A stretch of 64,000 bases of DNA from Streptomyces sp. CB01249 (GTDB lineage: Bacteria > Actinomycetota > Actinomycetes > Streptomycetales > Streptomycetaceae): NCBI RefSeq assembly GCF_001905735.1, contig NZ_LISW01000001.1, positions 1,734,411-1,798,410 on the forward strand, given 5' to 3'. The notes beneath the pieces were generated by a model. The model was not told the origin of the DNA. It did no database searches and saw only the letters and a program-made list of their open reading frames with translations. The position numbers and the translations under genes were made by a program. The stretch's first letter is position 1. The number at the start of each line of letters is the position of its first letter. Below are positions 43,734-52,057 of the stretch, one piece after another.

Positions 43734-44828
43734 ATGACCACGCCATCCTTCATTCCCGGACTGGAACTCTCGCGCCGCTTCTACCGCGAAGCCGTGCTGC
43801 CGCTGCTGGACGAGACCGTCCCCGGGCTGGCGCACTCCGCCGCCCGGCTCGGCAGCGGTTCGGAAGTCCTCGGGTTCGACACCGCCCGCTCCGCCGACCA
43901 CGAGTGGGGACCCCGGTTGGAGGTCTTCCTGCACCCGCGGGACGCCGCCCGTCACGCGGCGGACATCACGGCGCTGCTCGCCGAGCGCCTGCCGAAGACG
44001 TTCTGCGGCTACCCGACGCACTTCGCCGAGGCGGGCGACGACGGCATCGGGGTCATGCGGGAGACCGGGGGACCGGTGCACCACCGGGTGACGGTCACCG
44101 ACTCCGGCACCTGGTTCACCGAGCGGCTGGGATTCGACCCGGGCCAGGGCGTCGCACTGGCGGACTGGCTGGCCGCCCCCGCCCAGCGCCTCGCCGAGGT
44201 CACGGCTGGTGCGGTTTTTCACGACGGCCTCGGCGACCTCGTACCGGCCCGGACCGCGCTCGGCTGGTACCCCGATGACCTCTGGCGGTACCTCCTCGCC
44301 TGCCAGTGGCGGCGTATCTCCCAGGAGGAGGCCTTCGTCGGACGCTGCGGCGAGGTGGGCGACGAACTCGGCTCCGCCGTCGTCGCCGCCCGGCTGGTGC
44401 GCGACCTGATGCGGCTCTGCCTGCTCATGGACCGCCGCTACCCGCCGTACGGCAAATGGCTCGGCAGCGCCTTCGCGCTCACCGCCCAGGGGCCCGCCCT
44501 GACACCGGTGCTCACCGCCGCCCTGGCCGCGACCGACTGGCACACCCGCGAGCAGCACCTCGCCCGTGCGTACGAGACCGTCGCGGCGGCGCACAACCAG
44601 CTGGGCCTCTGCGACCCCGTCGACCCCACGACACGGCCGTACCACAACAGGCCGTTCCAGGTCCTGCACGCCGAACGCTTCGCGGGGGCCCTGACCGCCC
44701 GGATCACCGACCCGGCCGTCCTCGTCCTGCCACCGGCCGGCGCCGTGGACCAGTTCATCGACAGCACCGAGATCCTCAGCCGCCCGGACCTCTCCCGCGC
44801 GGTCACTCACGCGATTGAACTGCCTTAG
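43734..44828 (+). CDS. DUF4037 nucleotidyltransferase-like protein
   Basis: 364 residues. The N-terminal ARLGSGSEVLGFDTARSADH fits a nucleotidyltransferase GS motif followed by the DxD-like pair, then RLEVFL. A helical C-terminal domain follows (LWRYLLACQWRRISQEEAF; YPPYGKWLGSAFALT), as in DUF4037 proteins, which resemble antibiotic or protein nucleotidyltransferases. No substrate is known. The ATG at 43734 begins the conserved part with a weak SD. Its last 4 bases overlap the convergent amidohydrolase gene. Confidence 0.75.
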   Translation: MTTPSFIPGLELSRRFYREAVLPLLDETVPGLAHSAARLGSGSEVLGFDTARSADHEWGPRLEVFLHPRDAARHAADITALLAERLPKTFCGYPTHFAEAGDDGIGVMRETGGPVHHRVTVTDSGTWFTERLGFDPGQGVALADWLAAPAQRLAEVTAGAVFHDGLGDLVPARTALGWYPDDLWRYLLACQWRRISQEEAFVGRCGEVGDELGSAVVAARLVRDLMRLCLLMDRRYPPYGKWLGSAFALTAQGPALTPVLTAALAATDWHTREQHLARAYETVAAAHNQLGLCDPVDPTTRPYHNRPFQVLHAERFAGALTARITDPAVLVLPPAGAVDQFIDSTEILSRPDLSRAVTHAIELP

Positions 44829-45916
44829 CCGGTGCGGGGCTGGAGGAGCTTGAAGACCAGGCGGGCGGCGGTGCGTCGGGTCGCGTGCCGCAGCCGCACC
44901 GGGGCCGGCAGGGCCGGAGGCGGCGTCGGGGGAGTGGCGGCCAGGCGAGGGAAGAGCGCTTCGGCGTTGGTGCGGTTGACGGCGGCGAGTGCGCCCCGGT
45001 CGAGGTTGCTGTCGAGGCCGCCCACGAAGTACTGCCCGGCGGGGGTGGGGGCGAACGGCCAGTCGCTGCCGAACAGAACGTGCCCGGGGCGGGCGAAGGT
45101 GAGCAGGGTGGGCAGGGCGGCGGGGCTGGAGGACAGGGCGGTGTCGAAGTAGAAGGAGCGGAAGTCGTCCAGTACGTCGAGCGGGCTGCGCGCGGTGTCG
45201 TTGGCGATGGTCAGCGCCATGCGGTGTGAGGAGTAGGGGACGAAGCCGCCCGCGTGGCTGAGGATGAACCGGATGTCCGGGTAGCGGCGCGGTATGCCGT
45301 TGCGGACCAGGAGGTACGCGGCGCGGGTGGTGTCCAGCAGGAAGTCCGCGGCGAAGGCGGGGATGCCGTCGACCGGGGGAGCGGGCAGCTCGGCCGGGTG
45401 GACGAAGACCACCGCGCCCCGGTCGTTCAGCGTCCGCCACAACGCGTCCTGGCCCTCCGCGCCGAGATAGGTCCCCCGGTTGTTGGCGAGCAGGGTGACG
45501 CCGTCGGCGTGCAGCTCGTCCAGCGCGCGCCCGGCCTCGGCGGCCGAGGCGTCGGTGTCGGGCATGGGCAGGGTGGCGAAGAAGCCGAAGCGGCCGGGGT
45601 GGCCGGAGACCAGGGCCGCGGAGTGGTCGTTGAGCCGTCGGGCCAGACCGGCGGCCTCGGCGGGTCCGGTGAGGAAGCCGGTGCCGGGCGTGGAGACGGA
45701 GACGATCGACGTGGTGGTGCCGAGCAGGTCCATCAGGCGCAGGGCGGACTCGGCGCTCCAGTCGGGCAGGGCGCGGCCCCCGGCGTCGGCGATGCCGGCC
45801 CCGGCGAGCGCGTCGCGGTAGAAGCCGGGCACCACGTGCTGGTGGACGTCGATGCGCTGTGCCGAAGGGGACACGAAGGAGCCTTTCTCACGTTGTCGGT
45901 CGTTCGCCGGGCTCAC
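44825..45916 (-). CDS. Amidohydrolase-2 family protein (ACMSD/decarboxylase-like)
   Basis: 363 residues. RIDVHQHVVPGFY carries the HxH metal pair, VVFVHPAELP a third His, ILSHAGGFVPY a fourth and VLFGSDWPFAP the catalytic Asp, the order of the ACMSD / resorcylate decarboxylase group. These zinc or manganese enzymes remove CO2 from aromatic or muconic acids, or hydrolyse lactones. GTG 45916 overlaps the TetR stop by 4 bases (GTGA); GTG 45874, with AAAGG upstream, is an alternative start. Coupling to the TetR gene and a divergent ring-cleavage operon suggests it acts in the same pathway. The basic C-terminal tail (about 325-363) is outside the usual fold. Confidence 0.85.
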   Translation of the reverse strand: MSPANDRQREKGSFVSPSAQRIDVHQHVVPGFYRDALAGAGIADAGGRALPDWSAESALRLMDLLGTTTSIVSVSTPGTGFLTGPAEAAGLARRLNDHSAALVSGHPGRFGFFATLPMPDTDASAAEAGRALDELHADGVTLLANNRGTYLGAEGQDALWRTLNDRGAVVFVHPAELPAPPVDGIPAFAADFLLDTTRAAYLLVRNGIPRRYPDIRFILSHAGGFVPYSSHRMALTIANDTARSPLDVLDDFRSFYFDTALSSSPAALPTLLTFARPGHVLFGSDWPFAPTPAGQYFVGGLDSNLDRGALAAVNRTNAEALFPRLAATPPTPPPALPAPVRLRHATRRTAARLVFKLLQPRTG

Positions 45917-46545
45917 GCCTCGCTCCTCGCCGCCAGGCGTGCCGCCGCCTCGTAGACCAGCTGGGCGTGCAGTTCGAACATCGCCACGAGGTCGACGTCG
46001 TCACCGTTGATCTCCCGCTGGACGAACAGCCCGTCGGCGCCCGCGACGGCGTACGTCGTGAGGGCGTGCAGGGACTCCTCGTCGAGGCCCGGGACGAGCT
46101 CCCGGGCCGTCTCGGCGATCTTCGCGCGGGCGATGTCGCGGACCTGGAGGAACACGGTCCGGCCGCGGGGTTCGGCTGGGCGCCGTTCCAGCGCGAGCAT
46201 CAGACCGAGCCGGAGGAAGTCGGGGGCGTCGATCAGCGACTTCGCCACGCCCCCCGCCATGGCGGTGACGCGTTCCAGCGGGGTCCCCGTCCCCTCGCTC
46301 GGAAGCTCGACGGCCGCGAGCCACGTCTCGAAGCTGCGCTCGATGACCGCGGCGATCAGATCGTCCTTGTCCTTGAAGTGCCAGTAGATCGAGCTGGCGG
46401 GCAGCCCGCACTTGGCGCTGACGGCCGCGATCGACGTGCCCTCGTACCCCCGCTCACCTGCGATTTCCACGGTGGCGTCGAGGATCCGCTGCCGCGACTC
46501 CACTCCGTTCGCGCGCTTCTTGCGGGTCGTCTGCGGCTTGGTCAT
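45913..46545 (-). CDS. TetR-family regulator of the aromatic cluster
   Basis: 210 residues. A basic leader (KPQTTRKKRANGVESRQRIL) precedes the HTH TSIAAVSAKCGLPASSIYWH (about 37-56). The C-terminal domain resembles that of TetR repressors of catabolic genes. It is divergent from the hydroxylase operon and upstream of the amidohydrolase, with a 32-bp palindrome on the shared promoter. The likely inducer is the pathway substrate or a ring-cleavage product. Good family evidence; the regulatory circuit is inferred from layout. Confidence 0.9.
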   Translation of the reverse strand: MTKPQTTRKKRANGVESRQRILDATVEIAGERGYEGTSIAAVSAKCGLPASSIYWHFKDKDDLIAAVIERSFETWLAAVELPSEGTGTPLERVTAMAGGVAKSLIDAPDFLRLGLMLALERRPAEPRGRTVFLQVRDIARAKIAETARELVPGLDEESLHALTTYAVAGADGLFVQREINGDDVDLVAMFELHAQLVYEAAARLAARSEA

Positions 46546-46585
46546 GGGAGGTGCCCCTCTGGGTGTGCGCTCGTTCGCCGGCGGC

Positions 46586-46614
46586 TTGACCGTATCCGGC
46601 AGCGGCCCTACCGT
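46586..46614 (+). promoter_or_regulatory. Promoter of the hydroxylase-hydrolase-dioxygenase operon
   Basis: TTGACC (46586-46591) and TACCGT (46609-46614) with a 17-bp spacer form a good housekeeping-type promoter, about 70 bases before the hydroxylase start. A leftward promoter for the TetR gene, TTCACT and TACGGT with a 17-bp spacer (46610-46638 on the minus strand), overlaps it. Confidence 0.6.
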
Positions 46615-46644
46615 AGCACTCGTTCCAATTGGAGTGAACGCTAC
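46613..46644. promoter_or_regulatory. 32-bp palindrome, likely operator of the TetR regulator
   Basis: The ends GTAGC and GCTAC and the centre TCCAATTGGA form an imperfect inverted repeat in which 12 of 16 base pairs match. It starts within the -10 of the rightward promoter and covers most of the leftward one, so a bound repressor would silence both directions. Confidence 0.75.
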
Positions 46645-46684
46645 AGCAAGAGCCGAGCGGCATGATCGACAGTGAGGTGGCCCG

Positions 46685-48286
46685 ATGAGTGGGACCGAGG
46701 CCGGGGCAGAGACCGAGGACAGCGCCTACGACGTGGCGGTGATCGGTTACGGGCCCACGGGCGTGACCGCGGCGAACCTGCTGGGTGCGAGGGGGCTGCG
46801 CGTCGTCGTCGTGGAACGGGATGCCGAGATCTTCACGCGCGCACGGGCCATCTCCACCGACGAGGAGGTCGTCCGCATCTGGCAGCGCACCGGCCTGGCC
46901 GAGCGCCTCAAGCAGGACATGCTGACCGAGCGGCCGGTGGACTTCGTGGACGCCAGGGGCCGAACGTTCATCAACGCGCACCCCACGTCGCGCGGGCACG
47001 GCCACCCGCCGCAGATGTTCATCTACCAGCCCGCGCTGGAACAGGTCCTGCGCGACGGCGTCGACCGCTACCCGAACGTGAAGATCCTCCTGCGCCACGA
47101 GTGCCTGCGCCTGCGCCAGGACGCCGACGGGGTGGAGCTGACCGTGGTCGGCACCGCCGACGACGCGGTCCGACGGCTGCGCGCCTCGTACGTGATCGCG
47201 GCCGACGGCGGCTCCAGCCTCACCCGCGCCCAGCTGAACATCGGCTACGAGGGGCGCACGTACGAGGACCGCTGGGTCGTCATCGACACCAAGATGCTCA
47301 AACCCTGGCCCGACCACGACAAACTGCGCTTCCACTGCGACCCGGCCCGCCCGGCCGTCGACTGCCCGACCCCGCTGGGCCACCACCGCTACGAGTTCCC
47401 CCTCCTGCCCGGGGACGACGAGAAGCACCTGGTCACCGAGGACGCCGTGTACCGGCTGATCTCCCGGTACGGGATCGGCCGCGACAGCATCGAGGTCCTG
47501 CGCGCCACCGTGTACAGCCACCACGTCCGGTTCGCCTCGCGCTTCCGCGTCGGCCGGGTCTTCCTCGCCGGTGACGCCGCACACGCCATGCCGCCGTGGA
47601 TCGGCCAGGGGATGGCCGCCGGTGTGCGGGACGCGGCCAACCTCTGCTGGAAGCTCGACTCCGTCCTGCGCGGCGAACTGCCCGAGAGCGTCCTCGACAG
47701 CTACGAAACCGAACGCAAGCCGCACGTCAGAGAGGTCACCAAGCGGGCGGTGCTCGTCGGCCGCGTGATCACCGAACGCCGCCGCCCGGTCGCCCGCGTC
47801 CGCAACACCGCCCTGCGCGCCCTGGACCGCATCCCGGGCTTCGGCGACCGGATGCAGGACTCGAACTGGATCCCCGTCGCCCACTACGACGCGGGCCTGC
47901 AGGCCCGCCCCCGCACCAGGGCGACCGGCCACCAGATCCCCCAGCCCTGGGTGACCGGGCCCGACGGAGAACGCGTACGGCTGGACGACGCCCTCGGCGG
48001 CCGCTGGCTGCTGCTGCACGCGGGCCCGCCCACCACGCAGCCCGCGTGGGAGCGCCTGGGCGTCGATTCGCTGACCGTGCTGCCCGCGGGCTCCCGCCCG
48101 GCCGAGGGCGCCCTCGTCGACAGCGACGGCGTCCTGCTGCCCTGGCTGACCGGGCGCCGCGTCTCCACCGTGGCGCTGCGCCCCGACGCCTATGTGTACG
48201 CCGCCGCCCCGGCCGGGGGCCAACTCCCGCCGCCGCCTGCCGGATTCGCCCCCGCGCCACGGCCTTCCGCGATCACCGCCCAGTGA
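46685..48286 (+). CDS. FAD-dependent aromatic hydroxylase (MhpA-like)
   Basis: 533 residues, group A flavoprotein monooxygenase. VAVIGYGPTGVTAANLLGAR (about 18-37) is the FAD GxGxxG, ERDAEIFTRARAI follows, the DG motif is VIAADGGSSLTRAQL, and GDAAHAMPPWIGQGMAAGVR is the second FAD motif, followed by DAANLCWKLDSVL. This matches 3-(3-hydroxyphenyl)propionate hydroxylase MhpA and related phenol hydroxylases, which insert an OH to make a catechol using NAD(P)H and oxygen. It leads an operon with a C-C hydrolase and an extradiol dioxygenase, so the product should be the catechol cleaved by the latter. The substrate is not fixed by sequence. Confidence 0.88.
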   Translation: MSGTEAGAETEDSAYDVAVIGYGPTGVTAANLLGARGLRVVVVERDAEIFTRARAISTDEEVVRIWQRTGLAERLKQDMLTERPVDFVDARGRTFINAHPTSRGHGHPPQMFIYQPALEQVLRDGVDRYPNVKILLRHECLRLRQDADGVELTVVGTADDAVRRLRASYVIAADGGSSLTRAQLNIGYEGRTYEDRWVVIDTKMLKPWPDHDKLRFHCDPARPAVDCPTPLGHHRYEFPLLPGDDEKHLVTEDAVYRLISRYGIGRDSIEVLRATVYSHHVRFASRFRVGRVFLAGDAAHAMPPWIGQGMAAGVRDAANLCWKLDSVLRGELPESVLDSYETERKPHVREVTKRAVLVGRVITERRRPVARVRNTALRALDRIPGFGDRMQDSNWIPVAHYDAGLQARPRTRATGHQIPQPWVTGPDGERVRLDDALGGRWLLLHAGPPTTQPAWERLGVDSLTVLPAGSRPAEGALVDSDGVLLPWLTGRRVSTVALRPDAYVYAAAPAGGQLPPPPAGFAPAPRPSAITAQ

Positions 48287-48294
48287 GGACCACC

Positions 48295-49158
48295 ATGACC
48301 ACACCCACCGAAGTCCCCGCGATGCGCGAGCGCCTGCTCGACGTCCACGGCAAGAAGATCTTCGTCGCCGAGACGGGCCGGGGAGCGCCCGTCCTGCTGC
48401 TGCACGGCGGCGGCCCCGGCGCCTCCGGCCTCTCCAACTACAGCCGCAACATCGCGGAGTTGGCCGAGGAGTTCCGGGTCATCGTGCCCGACCTGCCCGG
48501 TTACGGACGCAGCAGCAAGGGCATCGACCCCACCGACCCCTTCGGCGCCCTGGCCGCCGGCATCCGCGGCGTGCTCGACCGACTCGGCCTGGAGAAGGCC
48601 CACGTCGTGGGCAACTCCTACGGCGGTTCCTGCGCCCTCCGGCTCGCGCTGGACACCCCGGAGCGGGTCGACCGCATGGTGCTCATGGGCCCCGGCGGCA
48701 TCGGCACCACCCGGGCGCTTCCCACCCCGGGCCTGAACAGCCTTCTGAACTACTACACAGGAGAAGGGCCCTCGCGGAAGAAACTGGAGACGTTCATCCG
48801 CGACTACCTGGTCTTCAACGCCGCCCGCGTGCCCGATTCGGTCATCGACGCGCGCTACCAGGACAGCATCGACCCCGAGGTCGTCGCCGCCCCGCCGCTC
48901 AGGCGCCCGAAATCGCTGCGCACGCTGTGGAAGATGGACTTCACCCGCGACAAGCGCCTGAATCGGCTGGCCGTGCCCACCCTGGTGCTGTGGGGCGCCG
49001 AGGACAAGGTCAACCGCCCGTCCGGCGGCCGGATGCTGGCCGAGCGCATGCCCCACTGCGACCTGTACGAGGTCGCCAACACGGGCCACTGGGTGCAGTG
49101 GGAACGCGCCGAGCTGTTCAACCGGCTCTGCGCCGACTTCCTGGCGGGCCGCCGATGA
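48295..49158 (+). CDS. Meta-cleavage product hydrolase (MhpC/BphD-like)
   Basis: 287 residues, matching MhpC in length (about 288). The fingerprint is LLLHGGGPGASGLSNYSRN (oxyanion HGGGPGA), nucleophile Ser in VVGNSYGGSCALR, acid Asp in LWGAEDKVN, and His in TGHWVQWE. These enzymes split the C-C bond of the ring-fission product to give 2-hydroxypentadienoate and an acid. ATG 48295 follows the hydroxylase by 8 bases. Its stop overlaps the dioxygenase start (ATGA), showing coupled translation. Confidence 0.9.
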   Translation: MTTPTEVPAMRERLLDVHGKKIFVAETGRGAPVLLLHGGGPGASGLSNYSRNIAELAEEFRVIVPDLPGYGRSSKGIDPTDPFGALAAGIRGVLDRLGLEKAHVVGNSYGGSCALRLALDTPERVDRMVLMGPGGIGTTRALPTPGLNSLLNYYTGEGPSRKKLETFIRDYLVFNAARVPDSVIDARYQDSIDPEVVAAPPLRRPKSLRTLWKMDFTRDKRLNRLAVPTLVLWGAEDKVNRPSGGRMLAERMPHCDLYEVANTGHWVQWERAELFNRLCADFLAGRR

Positions 49159-50162
49159 ACACCACACCCTCGGTCTTCGGCTCCGTCCACCTCGGCTACC
49201 TCGTCATCGAGTCCAACCGCTTCGATGACTGGCGCCGGTTCGGCACCGACGCCATCGGCATGCACCACGACGACGTCTCCCGCGACGTGATGCGCTTCCG
49301 CCTCGACACCCACGCGTGCCGCTTCCTCATCCGGCGCGGCCCCGCCGAGGACGTGGTGGCGATCGGCTGGCACATAGACGACCACACCTCCTTCGAAAAC
49401 ATCGAGGCCCGCATCCGGGCCCACGGCGTCCCCGTCGTACGGGGCTCCGACGAGGAAGCGGCACTGCGCGGCGTGGAACGGCTGCTGCGCTTCCCCGGCC
49501 CCAAGGGCATCGTCCAGGAGATCTACACCACCCCGGTCATCTCCCCCGAGCCCCTGCGGATGCTCGCCTCAGGATGGGTCACCGGCGACGCGGGCATGGG
49601 CCATGTCGCGATCACCTCTGCCAGGCCCACCCTGATGCGCGGCTACTACAACACCGTCTTCGACGCCCGCTTGACCGACTACATCGACGAGACGATCAGC
49701 GGCGTCAAGCTCAAGATCCGCTTTCTGCGCGTCAACGAACGCCACCACTCCATCGCCATCGCCGCGGTCCACGGCCTGCCGATCGACCCGATCCGCACCC
49801 GCGTCCAGCACCTCAACATCCAGGCCGACAGCCTGGACGACCTGGCCCGGAGCTACGAGCGCGTCCACGAACTCGGCTTCGACATGGCGCTGTCGGTGGG
49901 ACAGCACACCAACGACAAGGAACTCTCCTACTACGCCCGCACCCCCTCGGGCTTCGAGTGGGAGGTCGGCTGGAACCCCCTCGTCATCGACGAGCGCACC
50001 TGGGAGCCCACCACCCACCAGAGCATCAGCATCTGGGGCCACCGGCCCGTCGGCCGGACGATCATCGACACACTCGACCAGTTCCGGCTCGGCGCCCGGT
50101 CCCTCGTCCGGCCGGAGCGCACCGTCCCGGCCCTCAGCGGCACCGGCATCCCCGACGACTGA
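49155..50162 (+). CDS. Extradiol (type I, VOC) catechol dioxygenase
   Basis: 335 residues, two-module BphC/HsaC-like enzyme. Likely iron ligands are His150 (GMGHVAI), His219 (VQHLNIQ) and Glu270 (SGFEWEVG). Second-shell residues fit His197/198 (NERHHSI) and Tyr259/260 (LSYYARTPS). The enzyme cleaves a catechol next to its hydroxyls to give a yellow ring-fission product, which the upstream hydrolase then splits. The N-terminal module begins FGSVHLGYLVIESNRFDDW. Coupled to the hydrolase by ATGA. Hydratase, aldolase and dehydrogenase of the lower pathway are absent, so they must lie elsewhere. Confidence 0.88.
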   Translation: MNTTPSVFGSVHLGYLVIESNRFDDWRRFGTDAIGMHHDDVSRDVMRFRLDTHACRFLIRRGPAEDVVAIGWHIDDHTSFENIEARIRAHGVPVVRGSDEEAALRGVERLLRFPGPKGIVQEIYTTPVISPEPLRMLASGWVTGDAGMGHVAITSARPTLMRGYYNTVFDARLTDYIDETISGVKLKIRFLRVNERHHSIAIAAVHGLPIDPIRTRVQHLNIQADSLDDLARSYERVHELGFDMALSVGQHTNDKELSYYARTPSGFEWEVGWNPLVIDERTWEPTTHQSISIWGHRPVGRTIIDTLDQFRLGARSLVRPERTVPALSGTGIPDD

Positions 50163-50172
50163 CCCGGCACGG

Positions 50173-51054
50173 TCAGGTGCCCACCGCCCGCGCCCCCAGC
50201 ACCGGCAGCAGCCGCAGCTTCTCGTCGTCCGGCGAACCCGGCGTGGCGGTGTACACCAGCAGCGTCTGGTTCTGCTCCGGGTCCAGCAGGACCTGGCACT
50301 GAAGGGTGAGGACGCCCAGCTCGGGATGGCGTACCAGCTTGGGGTCCACCCGCGGTACGTCGATCTCGTGCGCGCTCCACAGGGCCGCGAACTCCTCGCT
50401 GCGTTCCAGCAGGAGGTCGCGCAGGTGCTCGGCGCGGCCGCCCGCACCCTGCCGCGAGTACGCGTCCCGCAGGCCGGAGGTGAAGAAGCGGCTGTGCAGC
50501 GGGTGGTCCTCCTCCGGGTACAGCAACCGGGCGGCGGGATCGGTGAACCAGCGGTAGGTGAGGCTGCGTCCAGGTCCGGTGAACCGCGTCTGGTCGCCGA
50601 GGAGCGCGATCGCCGCCGGCGTCTGGGCCAGGGTCTCCGCCACATCGCTGACGACCTGCGCCGGGGTGTCGTCCAGCCGCCCGAGGATGCGCATCAGGCC
50701 GGGCGTGATGTGGTCGGAGCGCAGGTTGCCGGGGCGGGAGGGGGTGTTGTGCCCGGCGATCCGGAACAGATGGTCCCGCTCGGCGAGCGAGAGGCGCAGA
50801 CCGCGGGCGATGGCGGCGAGCATCGGCTCCGACGGCTGCGGCCCGCGCTGCTGCTCCAGGCGGCTGTAGTAGTCGGTCGACATACCGCTCAGCGCCGCCG
50901 CCTCCTCCCGGCGCAGACCCTGGGTGCGGCGGCGCGGCCCGCGGGGCAGCCCCACGTCCTCCGGTTGCAGGGCTTCGCGTCGGGTGCGGAGGAAGTCCGC
51001 GAGTTGTGCTCGGTCCACGGTTCCAGTCTCCCTCGTGGCCCCGGTGCCTGACAT
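50173..51054 (-). CDS. XRE-family regulator with MmyB-like domain
   Basis: 293 residues. The HTH is RRTQGLRREEAAALSGMSTD, then YYSRLEQQRGPQPSEP (about 47-78). The ligand domain has VVSDVAETLAQTPAAIALLG and a typical RWFTDP block, then EFAALWSAHEID. It is a paralogue of the regulator at 1888-2727. The ATG at 51054 gives a 12-residue leader; GTG 51018 (VDRAQLADFLR) may be the true start. It lies downstream of the SDR gene on the same strand (47-base gap); this layout differs from the usual divergent one, though it probably still controls that gene. Confidence 0.88.
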   Translation of the reverse strand: MSGTGATRETGTVDRAQLADFLRTRREALQPEDVGLPRGPRRRTQGLRREEAAALSGMSTDYYSRLEQQRGPQPSEPMLAAIARGLRLSLAERDHLFRIAGHNTPSRPGNLRSDHITPGLMRILGRLDDTPAQVVSDVAETLAQTPAAIALLGDQTRFTGPGRSLTYRWFTDPAARLLYPEEDHPLHSRFFTSGLRDAYSRQGAGGRAEHLRDLLLERSEEFAALWSAHEIDVPRVDPKLVRHPELGVLTLQCQVLLDPEQNQTLLVYTATPGSPDDEKLRLLPVLGARAVGT

Positions 51055-51101
51055 CCGGGGCGCGGTCGTGAAGGTGTGCGGGCCCGGCCGGGCCCGGTCC
51101 C

Positions 51102-51857
51102 TCAGAGCAGCATGCCGCCGGACGCCTCGATGCGCTGTCCCGTGACCCAGGAGGTGCCCTCGGCGAGCAGCGCGGCAGCGGCGGCACCGATGTCGTCGGG
51201 CTCACCGGGGCGGCCCATCGCGGTGACACCGCTCAGCATGGAGCGCATGCCCTCGTCGTCGCGGACCCCGCCGCCACCGAAGTCGGTTCCGGTGGCCCCC
51301 GGCGCCAGGGCGTTGACCGCGATGCCGCGCGGCCCCAGCTCCTTGGCGAGGTACCGGGTGAGGATTTCCACTGCGCCCTTGGCCGCGGCGTACGCGGCGG
51401 TCGGCGCGGCGATGAAGCGGGTCAGGCCGGTGGAGACATTGAGGATGCGGCCGCCGTCCTCGATCAGGGGCAGCAGGGCCTGGGTGAGGAAGAAGACGCC
51501 CTTGACGTGGACGTCCATCAGCCCGTCGAACTGCTCCTCGGTCGTCTCCGCGAACGGCGCGTGCACGCCGTGTCCGGCGTTGTTGACGAGGATGTCGAAG
51601 TGGTTGCGGCCCCACTCCCGGTCCAGGGCCTCACGCACCTGCGCGGTGAAGGCGGGGAACTCGCCGGTGTCCCCGGTGTCCAGCCGCAGGGCGACCACCG
51701 TGCGGCCGAGCTTCCTGGCCGCCTCCACGACGGCCTCCGCCTCCTCGGCGTGCGAGCGGTAGGTGAGGATCAGGTCGGTACCGGCCTCGGCGAGATGCAG
51801 GGCGGTGCTGCGGCCGAGGCCCCGGTTGGCGCCGGTGATCAGGGCGATGCGGGTCAT
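51102..51857 (-). CDS. Short-chain dehydrogenase/reductase
   Basis: 251 residues, classical SDR. ALITGANRGLGRSTALHLAE is the cofactor TGxxxGxG; LVNNAG is the NNAG motif; the catalytic Ser is in ILNVSTGLTRF and Tyr-x3-Lys in AAYAAAKGAVE, followed by ELGPRGIAVNALAPGATGT. After the first strand, TYRSH with Arg suggests NADPH preference. SDRs reduce keto groups of small molecules; the substrate is unknown. ATG 51857. Followed on the same strand by the MmyB-type regulator. Confidence 0.9.
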   Translation of the reverse strand: MTRIALITGANRGLGRSTALHLAEAGTDLILTYRSHAEEAEAVVEAARKLGRTVVALRLDTGDTGEFPAFTAQVREALDREWGRNHFDILVNNAGHGVHAPFAETTEEQFDGLMDVHVKGVFFLTQALLPLIEDGGRILNVSTGLTRFIAAPTAAYAAAKGAVEILTRYLAKELGPRGIAVNALAPGATGTDFGGGGVRDDEGMRSMLSGVTAMGRPGEPDDIGAAAAALLAEGTSWVTGQRIEASGGMLL

Positions 51858-52057
51858 GGTGGCTCCGTTCGGATCATGGTGCGGGCGGACCGGCCGGTCC
51901 GTCGCCGCCTACTCCTCAACGATCGCGCGGCCAGAAGGTTGGATGAAGGCCGCGGTTATCCAGGGATCACGGATCCCCCTTTCCGGCGGAGTGGGAGGGC
52001 GAGGTGCCCGAGGTCATAGGGTGACTGAGCGTGTGAACCGACTTCGAGGAGCCGAAG

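Noticed and set aside
44825..50162. Assignment of the aromatic cluster to the hsa steroid pathway or to mhp
   Set aside because: Hydroxylase and hydrolase are similar to both, but the partner genes that define either pathway are missing, so no specific pathway was named.
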